Notes under the pieces: model-generated
Databases searched by the model: none
Told to the model about the DNA's origin: nothing
The model's input: only the letters and a program-made list of their open reading frames with translations
Assembly (NCBI GenBank): GCA_038881895.1
Contig: JAVZOV010000001.1
Span: 434,001 to 498,000 of the forward strand
DNA: 64,000 bases
Origin: Thermoprotei archaeon
GTDB taxonomy: Archaea > Thermoproteota > Thermoprotei > Gearchaeales > WAQG01
Reading direction: 5' to 3'
Position numbers and translations under genes: made by a program
Shown: piece after piece, positions 46,113 through 55,751 of the stretch
Numbering within the stretch: position 1 is the stretch's first letter
How the letters are laid out: each line of letters opens with the position of its first letter

Positions 46113-46323
46113 TTAGTCCACCAAAATCTTGGTATTTTTTAAGAATTTAAATTTGTCGTTATATTCGATGAAACTAAACAATGACAAAAATTATTCCTAA
46201 AAATGCTGGAGATCTTTGGTTTGTCATAGATTTCTGCTCATTGTATCGAGTTTGGGCTGTGCCGTTGTCAGCAGTTTCTGAATAGATAGGTTTAAATAGA
46301 GGTTGATTACTTTATTCTTAACG

Positions 46324-46518
46324 ATGTCTGGAGATTACGAAGAACTGCTTAGACCAAAAGATGTTGCAAAGATATTCAACATCTCAGTTAAGACTCTCTG
46401 GGAGTGGCAGAGGAAAGGCATTATTAGAGCTGTTAAACTTCCAACTGGCAAGCTCCGCTACCCGAGGAGCGAAGTTGAGAGGCTATGGAAGCAGTTAAAA
46501 GCTACAGGATCCCAGTAG
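46324..46518 (+). CDS. HTH-only IS607 TnpA derivative, copy C
   Basis: 64 residues: a short 'MSGDYEE' head, then the same helix-turn-helix as copy A ('LLRPKDVAKIFNISVKTLWE', 'LPTGKLRYPRSEVERLWKQL'). The head differs from copies A, B and D, showing this copy is an older or separate sub-branch. No recombinase domain follows. Overlap with tnpB is 34 bases; the ATG is about 30 bases after the left-end TTTAAATA box. Confidence 0.82.
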   Translation: MSGDYEELLRPKDVAKIFNISVKTLWEWQRKGIIRAVKLPTGKLRYPRSEVERLWKQLKATGSQ

Positions 46519-47633
46519 AGGCTCCAAAAGATTTAATCGAAGAATACTTCAAAGTTAAGCAGAAGGCTTTAGACGCAATATTCTCGCACGTTAAAATTTC
46601 CAAGAAGGCTCACCTTAACTTGAAAGCTGAGGATAGGAGAGAGCTTAGGGATGAACTGCTACGGGAGTGGAAATACTCAAAGCATTACGTTGACTCAGTA
46701 ATGAACTCTGTCGTAGGACTTGTTAAAAGCTGGATAACGCTCTATAACAAGGGGAAAGCTGAAGGTAAGCCTGAGATAACTAAAAAAACCGTTTACATCA
46801 AGAGCACGCTCTTCAGCTTCAGAAACGGTATACTGAAGGTAAGCATTGAGCCTAATAAGCGGTATCTTGAGGTTGACTTGAGTAAGTGTTCGTGGATTCC
46901 AAGAGACTTTGATAAAGTCGGTGGGCTACTTATGACCGAGAGGGAGTTGATAATCGTGATTAAAAAGGAGGTGGAGCTAAAAGCGGAAGGTTGGGCTTCC
47001 TTCGATGTTAACTTAACAAACATAACAACTTTCATAGACGGGAAGATAGAGCGATATGACTTAAGAGAGCTTTACCACATTCATAGAGTTTATGAGGTAA
47101 AGCGGCAGAGGATACAAAAACTCATGAAGTTTAAGCCGAAGACCTCTAAAAAACTCCTCAAAAAGTACTCTAAGCGTGAGAGGAATAGGGCTAAGGACTT
47201 CATGCACAAACTAACCACGCAGGTTGCGGGAGAGCTCAAGGAGAAGGACTGCGGAGCAATACTTGAAAACCTGAAAGGTATAAAGGGGCGAATCCTCAAC
47301 GGCTCAAGGAAAAACAATAGAAAGCTCTCAAAGTGGAACGCAAGAGCATTCCAGTTCATGCTCGAATACAAGCTGGAGTGGCTTAACTTACCAGTGAAAT
47401 ACGTTAACCCAGCTAACTCATCTAAAACCTGCCCGGCCTGCTCTGGAAGCATGGCCTCCTGTCTGGGCAGGATAATGAAGTGCGAAGAATGCGGGTTAAC
47501 AATGGATAGAGATATCATAGCAGTGTTGAACCTTCAGATGCGGGGAATTGGGTTCACCCAAAGAGCCCTCAACGAATTAATTGAGGGGGAAGGGTTAAGT
47601 AGGAATAAAAGCAACATATGCATTCCTACTTAA
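46485..47633 (+). CDS. tnpB: TnpB of group 1 element, copy C
   Basis: 382 residues, near-identical to copy A over long stretches, with RuvC residues in 'ASFDVNLTNITTF', 'AILENLKGI' and 'LTMDRDIIAVLNLQ' and zinc ribbon TCPACSGS...MKCEECG all intact. The most different part from copy A is the segment 'LMKFKPKTSKKLLKK'. Like copy A it ends within the right-end hairpin. Confidence 0.9.
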   Translation: MEAVKSYRIPVEAPKDLIEEYFKVKQKALDAIFSHVKISKKAHLNLKAEDRRELRDELLREWKYSKHYVDSVMNSVVGLVKSWITLYNKGKAEGKPEITKKTVYIKSTLFSFRNGILKVSIEPNKRYLEVDLSKCSWIPRDFDKVGGLLMTERELIIVIKKEVELKAEGWASFDVNLTNITTFIDGKIERYDLRELYHIHRVYEVKRQRIQKLMKFKPKTSKKLLKKYSKRERNRAKDFMHKLTTQVAGELKEKDCGAILENLKGIKGRILNGSRKNNRKLSKWNARAFQFMLEYKLEWLNLPVKYVNPANSSKTCPACSGSMASCLGRIMKCEECGLTMDRDIIAVLNLQMRGIGFTQRALNELIEGEGLSRNKSNICIPT

Positions 47634-47861
47634 TCCAGAACCCAATCTAGCTCCATAACTCACTTGTATGCTCATTGCACTATTTTTAGTTTAGAAGACC
47701 TCTAAACCACATCCCTAGCAACTTGCTTGGATTAAGAAATACCAATAGCTGTTTAACCTTTTGGCAATTTATGGTTAAAACTGTAGGCTCTCTTGCTGAG
47801 CTCTTGTAATTTATGGTTTTGTGAGGGTATCATTTATATAATTTGATTATTTTATAATCAT

Positions 47862-48476
47862 ATGTACCCTGGAGATGAGAGCATAAGACAGTATTATAAA
47901 AGGCTTGCGTTACTTGCGATACGTGAACTAAGTGAACGTGGTATTAGAGGTAGTTATGTAGAAAGTCGAAGTAATGCTGTAGAGGTTTTGTTTTCAATAA
48001 TACCTGATGGTGCTTCCATAATGGTGAGTGATTTAGAAATTGTCGATGAGTTAAACATATCTAAGATTCTTGAAAGTGGGAAATATAATTATTTAGGTAA
48101 GAGAGTTCATTCTGAGAGTGATCCTGAGAGAAAGTATGACCTGCTTCGTACTAGTACGATAGTTGATTATTACATTGGTAGTGTAAGTGCTCTATCCGCT
48201 ACTGGAGAAATGGTCATAATAGATGAGATTGGAGCTGAGCTGGCTAGTTATTCATATGGTGCTAAAAACGTTATTCTAATTGTTGGTATTAATAAGATTG
48301 TTCCCACTTTGGATGATGCTGTGAAACGTGCACGGACCTATGTTGCGCCAATTAAAGCTATAAAATTAAGAGCACCTACACCAACGAGTACAATAGGTAA
48401 GACGCTTATAATTGAGAGAGAAATTAAAAAAGGAAGAATAACAGTAATAATAGTGGGTGAATTTTTGGATATATAA
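47862..48476 (+). CDS. LUD-domain protein (LutC/YkgG family)
   Basis: 204 residues matching the LUD (DUF162) fold: 'ESRSNAVEVLFSIIPDGASIMVSD', 'YYIGSVSALSATGEMVIID' and 'VILIVGINKIVPTLDDAVKRA' occur in the usual order. LutC takes part in L-lactate oxidation with LutA and LutB; neither partner is here, and single LUD proteins occur widely. TTTATATAA lies about 25-30 bases before the ATG, so the message is probably leaderless. The gene end is close to, and convergent with, malate dehydrogenase. Confidence 0.85.
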   Translation: MYPGDESIRQYYKRLALLAIRELSERGIRGSYVESRSNAVEVLFSIIPDGASIMVSDLEIVDELNISKILESGKYNYLGKRVHSESDPERKYDLLRTSTIVDYYIGSVSALSATGEMVIIDEIGAELASYSYGAKNVILIVGINKIVPTLDDAVKRARTYVAPIKAIKLRAPTPTSTIGKTLIIEREIKKGRITVIIVGEFLDI

Positions 48477-48486
48477 AAAAAGAAAT

Positions 48487-49416
48487 TTATTCTAAATACT
48501 GAGGTGGGACCTGTTTAAGATTATTTCTGATGGCTTCTATACTCTTCAAGAATTTAGCTTTCTGCTCATCGTTTAGCTTTAATTCTATAATTTTTTCAAC
48601 ACCATTTTTTCCGAGTATTATTGGAACCTCAGCAAAAACATCTTTCACACCATATTCTCCATCAAGATAAACACTAGCTTCAAGCGCAATCTTTTTATCT
48701 TTCTTAATGGCCTCGCACATAACTAGCAATCCTGCACCAGGTCCCCAGTTACTGCTGAATTTTCTTAAGTTAGTTATCTCAGCACCAGCTTGTATAGTCT
48801 TAGTGACCACAGAAGTATATTGGTCAGCTGTTAAAAGTTCGATTAATGGTTTTCCATATGCCATAGACAATTCTGGAACTGGATACATGTTTTCTCCGTG
48901 TTGTCCTAAAACTACTGGAATTATAGAGCGTGGTGCTATGCCTAATACTTGAGACGAATAGAAAGCTAACCTGCTAGAATCTAATATTCCACTAAATCCA
49001 ATAACCCTGCTCCTTGGGAATTTTAGTTTCTTATAAAATACATAGACCATAGCATCTAACGGATTTGTTGTAATAATCGTTATGGCATTAGGAGCGTACT
49101 TTTTAATTTGTTCAGCGACTGTTGAAACGATTTCAGCATTTTTTGCAGCCAACTCTTCTCTAGTCATTCCAGGCTTTCTAGGAAGACCAGCAGTAACTAT
49201 AACTAAATCACTACCAGTCATATCCTCATATTTATTACTACCCTTAACAACTACGGATTTACCCAATATTGCAGCAGCATGATTGAGATCTAATGCTTCA
49301 CCCTGAGGTAGCCCCTCTATAATATCTATAAGGAGTACTTCATTATCAACCTCGTTCATCATTAGAAAAGCTGCTGTTGTCGAACCTACTTTACCGGAAC
49401 CAATTATTGTTATCAT
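48487..49416 (-). CDS. mdh: Malate dehydrogenase
   Basis: 309 residues of the lactate/malate dehydrogenase family. NAD motif GSGKVGS near residues 6-12; substrate loop 'GLPRKPGMTREEL', where the Arg at the specificity position favours malate/oxaloacetate over lactate; catalytic 'GFSGILDSSR' and His in 'LGQHGENMYP'. It reversibly oxidises malate in the TCA cycle. The window also holds isocitrate dehydrogenase, aspartase and the LUD protein, all single genes. Confidence 0.92.
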   Translation of the reverse strand: MITIIGSGKVGSTTAAFLMMNEVDNEVLLIDIIEGLPQGEALDLNHAAAILGKSVVVKGSNKYEDMTGSDLVIVTAGLPRKPGMTREELAAKNAEIVSTVAEQIKKYAPNAITIITTNPLDAMVYVFYKKLKFPRSRVIGFSGILDSSRLAFYSSQVLGIAPRSIIPVVLGQHGENMYPVPELSMAYGKPLIELLTADQYTSVVTKTIQAGAEITNLRKFSSNWGPGAGLLVMCEAIKKDKKIALEASVYLDGEYGVKDVFAEVPIILGKNGVEKIIELKLNDEQKAKFLKSIEAIRNNLKQVPPQYLE

Positions 49417-49535
49417 CTTATATCATCACTATAAGTAGTATAACTTGAGAAATATAAATCTTTGCATAAGTATAGTTATGTATAAAGATAAATTATCAAG
49501 TATATATTAAAAATTAAACATAAATAATAGCATGT

Positions 49536-49916
49536 TTATTTTCTTTTAAGCTTAAAAATATCCGGAAGTAATTTATCAAGAGTTGTCTCTCTTGTTATTC
49601 CTTTATTATTTACCATAATTATCTTAGCATGCGGATTAAACTCTGCAATAACTTGCCTACATGCCCCACACGGTGCTACAGGTTCTTCAGATTCAACAGC
49701 TATTACCACTTCCTCAATTTCTTTATCACCCTCACTAACAGCCTTAAAAATGGCTACACGCTCAGCACAGATAGTAAGTCCATATGATGAATTTTCAACA
49801 TTTACTCCAGTATATATTGACCCTTGTTTTGTTCTTACTACAGCACCAACTTTAAAATTAGAATATGGTGCATATGCATTTTTCACCGCATTCAAGGCAA
49901 TCTCAACAAGATCCAC
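49536..49916 (-). CDS. cdd: Cytidine deaminase
   Basis: 126 residues of the small tetrameric type. Opening 'AYAPYSNFKVGAVVRT', zinc site Cys-Ala-Glu in 'TICAERVAIF' and PCGACRQV, so the three Cys ligands and catalytic Glu are in place. It converts cytidine or deoxycytidine to uridine. The frame is open back to 50156, but the family starts at GTG 49916; the upstream part is divergent promoter DNA shared with the MFS gene. Confidence 0.92.
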   Translation of the reverse strand: MDLVEIALNAVKNAYAPYSNFKVGAVVRTKQGSIYTGVNVENSSYGLTICAERVAIFKAVSEGDKEIEEVVIAVESEEPVAPCGACRQVIAEFNPHAKIIMVNNKGITRETTLDKLLPDIFKLKRK

Positions 49917-50129
49917 AGTCAAACACCACAATAATAAAAAATAATGATACTTATTTGCTTTCCTAAAAGACCTCCTTTCCTTCTGAAGAACAAAAATTTT
50001 TCTGGCAATTACCAGTGCTGTTATTATAATATAAAACTTTTCCTGCTTAAAATGAACAAAAATTGATATTCGATAGTTAGCAAAATCGTGAATTACATTT
50101 ATATATTCTATACTTGTAAGTGCGTTAGC

Positions 50130-51419
50130 ATGAAAAGAAATAATGAGAATATGCATGTGAATATAAATAGTAAAAAAGATAGTACGAATCGTAATATACC
50201 AATGATGATTAAGTTTAATATTGAATTGGGTAAACTATTCCAGGGATTAAACAAAAATGTAATAATATTAATTTTGTTTCTATTAATTCTTTATTTTTCT
50301 TCTGCTTTTATTAACCTAATATATCAACTCTATTTTAAAAGTGTAGGATACTCTGCTTTTTCTATCGGAATACTCAGTACTGTTATGGGCCTCACAGTAT
50401 CAGTATTGCTTATCCCTAGTGGGATTCTTGCAGATATTTTCAATCGAAAAATAGTTATAACTATTGGAAGTTTCATATTATGCACGGGGCAAGTTCTCAT
50501 CTTTGTTTATATGAACTATACTATACAACTGATGGCAATGTTTCTTATCGGATTAGGTTCTGCATTCATTGTTTCTGCAGGTGGAGCATTTATGACTGAG
50601 ATTCTAGATGAAAAGTTTTACGATAAGGGATTTAGCTTTCTATCAAGTGCTCAAGTACTGGCAACTACTATTGCTGGAATAGTGGGCTGGCTTCCCGTAT
50701 ATTTTAATAAAAACCTCCACTATTCTGAAGTCGATTCTTATAAAATTTCAGGACTAATTATGGGCATCATTGGATTTACGTCACTCTTATTTCTATTTTT
50801 AATAAAGGAAATAAAGAAAACTAACCCAAAATCTAGATTAAGTTTAAATTTGTTCAAGGATGACAAAAATTTTATAATGAAATTTGCTTTCATCAATGTT
50901 ATCGTTGGATTGGGCGCTGGATTCTCTATTCCGCTGTTTAATTATTATTTAAGTGTTAAATTTAATGTTGATTCTGGGCCAATCGGAACATTGAATGCTT
51001 TTGCAAGTTTTACAATGATACCGTTATATATAATGATGCCACATATACGTGAATCATTTGGATATCTTCGTGCAATTGTATTGCCTCAGGCATTCTCAAT
51101 TATATTGCTTATGTTAATACCAGTCTCTCCTAATTTCATAGTTGCATCTTTATTTTATATATCAAGACAAGCACTGATGAATATCCCTAACCCTTTAGTT
51201 TCATCTTTTATGATGAGAAATATAAGTCAAAAATCGCGGGCCACCGCTAATGCGATAATCAATATGTCCTGGAGTCTACCAAATTCGATAAGCATACCAC
51301 TAGGTGGTTACATTATGGATAGATACCTGGATTTACCAATTTACATTACTTCAGTTTTTTATATGATCTATGTGATATTGCTCAACTACTTCATTAAAAG
51401 ATATGATCAAAAGATATAA
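50130..51419 (+). CDS. MFS transporter
   Basis: About 429 residues with a hydrophilic, Asn-rich head of 40 residues and about twelve membrane helices. The loop 'SGILADIFNRKIVI' is the MFS signature. Start at ATG 50130, about 27-30 bases after TTTATATA (50099-50106), suggesting a leaderless message. It is related in layout to the other two MFS proteins but not closely alike. Substrate unknown. Confidence 0.87.
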   Translation: MKRNNENMHVNINSKKDSTNRNIPMMIKFNIELGKLFQGLNKNVIILILFLLILYFSSAFINLIYQLYFKSVGYSAFSIGILSTVMGLTVSVLLIPSGILADIFNRKIVITIGSFILCTGQVLIFVYMNYTIQLMAMFLIGLGSAFIVSAGGAFMTEILDEKFYDKGFSFLSSAQVLATTIAGIVGWLPVYFNKNLHYSEVDSYKISGLIMGIIGFTSLLFLFLIKEIKKTNPKSRLSLNLFKDDKNFIMKFAFINVIVGLGAGFSIPLFNYYLSVKFNVDSGPIGTLNAFASFTMIPLYIMMPHIRESFGYLRAIVLPQAFSIILLMLIPVSPNFIVASLFYISRQALMNIPNPLVSSFMMRNISQKSRATANAIINMSWSLPNSISIPLGGYIMDRYLDLPIYITSVFYMIYVILLNYFIKRYDQKI

Positions 51420-51624
51420 TCTGGAGTTCTAGTCTGTATTTGCATGTGTGGATCTTGGTTACCATCATGCTCAATCACCTATAGGGTTTGCCAATGGTTT
51501 GTTATCACTCTCTAACACTGTTGGATCGAACCCACCATCATCTCTCTAACTCCGGTCGGGGGTCATTTATGCGACTTCTCTTGTATGTTTGCTCCTTTTT
51601 GGGCATTCATCACTCCACGCCTAT

Positions 51625-52028
51625 GTCAGCAGTTTCAAAATAGATGTGTTTAAATATTGGTGGGTATAGGAGAATATTGATGTCCGAAAAGCTCTATACA
51701 ATCATTATAAGTCTGCATGGAATGGACACACGACAGTATTTGTTAAGGCTTATGGGACATCTAAGACCTGCTCCAAATGCGGGTATTATAATAAAGACCT
51801 AAGGGGAGCAGTCTTCAAGTGCCCAAAATGCGGACTTGTAATCGATAGACAGAAGAATGCATCAACAAACATTTGGAAAACATTTCTTAGTATGTGGGGA
51901 GTCGTGGGTTCCCCCCCGAAAGGAGCTAACCCCGATGAGTCCTCCAATGAACCCTGAGGAGGACAAGAGGGATGAGGCTCAAGGACTAAGTATGGATTCC
52001 ATACATATCCATACTTAGTTCAGAACCC
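51625..52028 (+). mobile_element. Internally deleted group 2 IS607 derivative (404 bp)
   Basis: Has the same left end (GTCAGCAGTTTC then AATAGATGTG) and right end (hairpin CTAAGTATGGA/TCCATACTTAG, CAGAACCC) as 14507-15994. At 51680 the TnpA start 'MSEKLYTI' is joined to the C-terminal third of tnpB ('[15 protein letters not shown]', 'FKCPKCG'), out of frame. Everything between is deleted. No protein of the original kind can be made, but the ends and the 3' guide-RNA-like region are kept. Confidence 0.85.
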
Positions 52029-52143
52029 TGGAGCACCAACGTTCAATACAATCTAATCTCTATTTAAAACTATCAATACTGAAACCACTAACTACGGAGA
52101 TCATGATTAAAAAGTCGTATCATCATTAACAAAGAGATTGATT

Positions 52144-52803
52144 CTAAATCCATGAATTGATTTCTTCGTTCTTTTTCTTTGCTATCTTTCGTGATAATTT
52201 ATCGGCATACCATATTGGAGCTGGCAGGTTTAGTTTAAAGATATTTTCTTTAACAACTTTGATGGCATCATTTAATGTAACTCTATGCCCTATACTTATG
52301 TAAATTTTATTATTACTTTCTGTAGTTAATACTGTTCCTACTGGTTCATTATCAACTATTATTAATGGCAGGTCTGAGGACCAATCAATTTGTCCATAAA
52401 GAAGACGCCTGGCTACACCTATTGTGGGAATATTAAAAATTACGCCGATGTAACTAGCTAATCCCATTTTTCTAGGATGCGCCAGACCATGTCCATTTAC
52501 AAGGAGGACGTCCGGTTTTCTGTTAATCTGATGAAATATTTTAGATATTACCGGGACTTCTCTTAAATAAAGTAATCCTGGAATATACGGTGGTAATTTG
52601 CTAACTCTAGCATATTTAATCTCTGAAGGCTCAATAGAACCATATTGCATACTAACATATGCCGCAATTCCACTATCTCCAGAATAAGAAACATCCACGC
52701 CCCCTATGATACTATTTCTATTGATTTCTAAATGCTCAACTTTAACCATATGAGAAAGTAAACGTTGTGCGTATATTGCTTTTTCATAGTCAATCTTACT
52801 CAT
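52144..52803 (-). CDS. nfi: Endonuclease V (possible active-site change)
   Basis: About 219 residues of the endonuclease V family, which nicks DNA or RNA next to deaminated adenine (inosine). Family motifs: 'IIGGVDVSY' (first Asp), 'YIPGLLYLREVP' (Glu) and 'VLLVNGHGLAHPRKMGLAS'. In the last motif most family members have VDGHG; here Asn replaces the catalytic Asp. The ATG at 52803 is chosen over 52824 because homologs start near it and an AT-rich TTTAATAA box lies about 30 bases upstream. Confidence 0.88.
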   Translation of the reverse strand: MSKIDYEKAIYAQRLLSHMVKVEHLEINRNSIIGGVDVSYSGDSGIAAYVSMQYGSIEPSEIKYARVSKLPPYIPGLLYLREVPVISKIFHQINRKPDVLLVNGHGLAHPRKMGLASYIGVIFNIPTIGVARRLLYGQIDWSSDLPLIIVDNEPVGTVLTTESNNKIYISIGHRVTLNDAIKVVKENIFKLNLPAPIWYADKLSRKIAKKKNEEINSWI

Positions 52804-53187
52804 TACTATACGATATAATAACACAAGACGTTATTAAACTTGTAGTAACAACTATTTCCATAGATGATTAAATTTTTAAACGGCACAATAAAGATGATCA
52901 GTGTTATTAATTGTATTCCATTTATTATTCACACCTATTTTATCATCAAAAATGGCAGTATATGGAACTATAGCATTAAGAAACATATTACTAACCTATT
53001 TGAACTATCATGCTAGGTGGTTCAATAGCAAGTATAACAAGTAATACCATAACTCCTGAGAATACTTACAAATCGATTAACATGGATGAGTCATTTTTCT
53101 TTTCAGTATGCTTTAATATACAAGCTACATTCCTTGTAATATTACCATGATATAATCTCCAGAAAGCTTCCTGCTTCAGCGGAGAGC
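52804..53187. other. Intergenic region with a faint IS605 right-end relic
   Basis: Nothing coding is recognised. At 53163-53186, just before the next IS607-type left end, 'CTTCCTGCTTCAGCGGAGAG' resembles the IS605 right-end hairpin, so the younger element may have landed beside an older relic. Confidence 0.4.
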
Positions 53188-53250
53188 GCCGTGGTCAACA
53201 GTTTTGGAATAGATAGGTTTAAATATTTGTTTAACTCTATTAACTCTTTG

Positions 53251-53436
53251 ATGAAAGAAGAACTACTTAGACCAAAAGATGTTGCAAAGATATTCAACAT
53301 CTCAGTTAAAACGCTTTGGAAGTGGCAGAGGAAAGGCATTATTAGAGCAGTTAAACTTCCAACTGGCAAGCTCCGATATCCCAAGAGCGAGGTGGATAAA
53401 TTATGGAAGCAATTAAAAGCTATAGAATTCCAGTAG
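53251..53436 (+). CDS. HTH-only IS607 TnpA derivative, copy D
   Basis: 61 residues, nearly identical to copy A, with 'LLRPKDVAKIFNISVKTLWK' and 'LPTGKLRYPKSEVDKLWKQL'. The HTH frame is uninterrupted even though the tnpB behind it is broken. Start ATG about 30 bases from the left-end TTTAAATA box; the longer frame from 53191 would run through the left end. Confidence 0.8.
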   Translation: MKEELLRPKDVAKIFNISVKTLWKWQRKGIIRAVKLPTGKLRYPKSEVDKLWKQLKAIEFQ

Positions 53437-53901
53437 ATGTTCCAAAAGATTTAATCGAAGAATACTTCAAAGTTAAGCAGAAGGCTTTAGACGCAATATT
53501 CTCACACGTTAAAATTTCCAAGAAGGCTCACCTCGAATTCAATAGAGAGAATAGGAGAGAGCTTAGGGATGGACTGCTACGAGAGTGGAAATACTCCAAA
53601 CACTACGTTGATTCAGTACATGCTTGAATACAAGCTTAAATGGCTTAATTTACCAACAAAATACGTTAACCCAGCCAACTCATCTAAAACCTGCCCAGTC
53701 TGCTCAGGAAGTATGGCTTCCTATCTGGGCAGGATGATGAAATGCGAAGAATGCGGGTTAACAATGGATAGAGATATCATAGCAGTGTTGAACCTTCAGA
53801 TGCGGGGAATTGGGTTCACCCCGAGAGCCCTCAACGAATTAATCGAGGGAGAAGGGTTAAGTAGGAATAAAAGCAACAATTCACCATGCATTCCTACTTA
53901 A
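53403..53901 (+). pseudogene. tnpB: tnpB of group 1 copy D, internally deleted
   Basis: The first 72 residues ('MEAIKSYRIPVDVPKDL' to 'KHYVDS') are followed directly by the C-terminal part ('MLEYKLKWLNLPTKYV' onward) in another frame. The join is at about 53617, within 'GATTCAGTACATGCTTGAA'; intact copies have TTCA at both sides of the missing stretch, so deletion by a short direct repeat is likely. RuvC motifs one and two are lost; the zinc ribbon remains. Confidence 0.88.
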
Positions 53902-53928
53902 TCCAGAACCCAATATAATGATACCTAG

Positions 53929-55612
53929 TTAGTTTACTATAAACAGTTGTTGTAATTTTCTTTTTAGCTCGCTCAGTTTTATTTTTTTGAATAATGGCTC
54001 TGGTTTTTGTATTTCGTGTCCAGGCTCAAGTAATTGTGAAATTTGTTTCCAACTATCTTTATGGATATCATTCCTAAGATTTAGCATTCGCCAAATTTTT
54101 TCAGCGGTGAATGGTATTATTGGTTCCATGATTATTGCCAATGCTTTAACTATGTTTAATGATACATAAATAGTATTGGCAGCATTTTGAGGATTTGTTT
54201 TTATTGTGTTCCAAGGCTTCATATCGTTGAAATATTTATTTCCTGCTCTAGCTAGATCCATTGAATGATTCACAGCGTCTCTAATTCTTATAGCATCTAA
54301 ATCGTCTGCGACTAATAACGCAGTTTCATTAATTAATTTCAACATGCTCTTATCATATTCATTAAGATTTTCAGAACGAGGAACTTTACCTCCAAAATTG
54401 CTATATGTAAAGTGTAGTACTCTGTGAACAAAATTACCTAGTGTATCGTTGAGATGTGAGTTTACTATGTTCTCGAAAGTTTCAAGTGTAAAGTCAGTAT
54501 CACGACCTTCTGGTCTATTTAATAGAAGAATATATCTCCAATAATCAGGTGGTAATATTTTTAGAGCTTGATCAATCCATATTCCGTGTCTCTGACTTTT
54601 TGAAAACTTTTTTCCTTCATAAGTAAGGAATTCTGTAGAACATACATTCCATGGAAGGACGTAATTATCTCCTGTCGCTAACAGTAATCCGGGAAGTATT
54701 ATTGCATGAAAAGGTATATTATCCTTGCCTATAAAATAGAGAGTTTTTGTATCTTTATTAAACCACCATTCTTTCCAAGCATCAGGATTACCTTTCTTTT
54801 CAAAGTATTCTAGTGTTGCAGATATGTATCCTAATACTGCCTCCATCCATACGTAGATTGTTTTGTTCTCACTACCTGGAAATGGCGCTGGGATTCCCCA
54901 TTTATTATCACGAGTTATAGATCTTGGTTTTAATCCTTGTCTCATATAATTTAAACTATGGTTGCGAGTTACATCATCAAAATTAGTATTATTCATAATA
55001 TATTTTGTAATCTCAGGCTCAAACTTCCTTAAATCTAGGTACCAATGTCTAGAAGTTTTTTCAATGGGTGTTGAGCCACATATAGCGCATTTTGGATTTA
55101 TTAATGCTGTAGGTTCTAATAGATGTCCGCAATTTTCACATTGATCACCTCTAGCTTTATCATATCCACAATAAGGACAGGTCCCTAAAACGAACCTATC
55201 TGGAAGAAAATGTTGACAATTAGTACAATACAATTGCGTGTCTTCTTGATCAAAAATATAACCATTTTCATAAATCTTTAAGTAGAATTGTTGTACAAAA
55301 CGTTTATGAGTTTCTGATTCAGTCCTAGTATAGTTATCAAATGATATACCCCATTCCTTAAATAATGAACTAATTTTCTCATGCATCAGATCAGTTAAGG
55401 CTTTAGGTTCAACACCTCTCTTTATAGCTTCAACTTCTATTGGTGTGCCATGTTCATCAGAACCACTAACAAAAACAACCTCATCACTACGTATCCTATG
55501 ATAACGCGCTATAACATCAGCAGATAAAGCAGAACCTATAAGATTTCCTAGATGAGGTATATCATACGCGTATGGCCATGCACAAGTAACTAACCATTTT
55601 GCTAGCTTTCAT
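53929..55612 (-). CDS. metG: Methionyl-tRNA synthetase, start separated by one extra base
   Basis: About 560 residues, charging tRNA-Met. The HIGH-type motif is PHLGN, the KMSKS motif 'KKFSKSQRHG', and two zinc knuckles are seen (CTNC...CPYC and CENC...CAIC). The uninterrupted frame with a usual start begins only at 55386, but coding sequence continues upstream to 'WLVTCAWPYAYDIPHLG', needed for the active site. No ATG, GTG or TTG exists there in frame. ATG 55612, directly after GGTG, opens 'MKASK' in another frame; one A too many in the run at 55597-55600 separates them. Confidence 0.88.
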
Positions 55613-55751
55613 CACCTATTTCTAACTAATCTAAGAGAGAAATATAAGCGTTACTCATTCTCACAAATTTTTATTAATTCAATTGCTTTTTGAGAATAAA
55701 ACGAACAACATGTTTATTAATTCAATTACTTTTATGAAGTATTCGGGGTAG

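Larger units (their letters stand above)
46261..47643 (+). mobile_element. IS607-derived element, group 1 copy C (intact)
   Basis: Left end GCCGTTGTCAGCAGTTTC then AATAGATAGGTTTAAATA; right end hairpin AAGTAGGAAT/ATTCCTACTT ending CAGAACCC. Same gene order and overlap as copy A. It sits about 150 bases from the tRNA gene, which is not interrupted. Confidence 0.85.
53188..53911 (+). mobile_element. IS607-derived element, group 1 copy D (internal deletion)
   Basis: Both ends are intact (GCCGTGGTCAACAG then AATAGATAGGTTTAAATA at the left; CAGAACCC at the right), as is the HTH gene, but about 650 bases of tnpB are gone. At 724 bases it is half the length of copies A and C. Confidence 0.85.

Noticed and set aside
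51480-51600. Possible tRNA on the minus strand around a GTTCGATCC sequence
   Set aside because: The flanking bases do not pair as a T stem and no acceptor or anticodon stem can be drawn.
53140-53440. A 243-base minus-strand frame repeated at each IS607 group 1 left end
   Set aside because: It is the antisense of the HTH gene and recurs only because the element is repeated.
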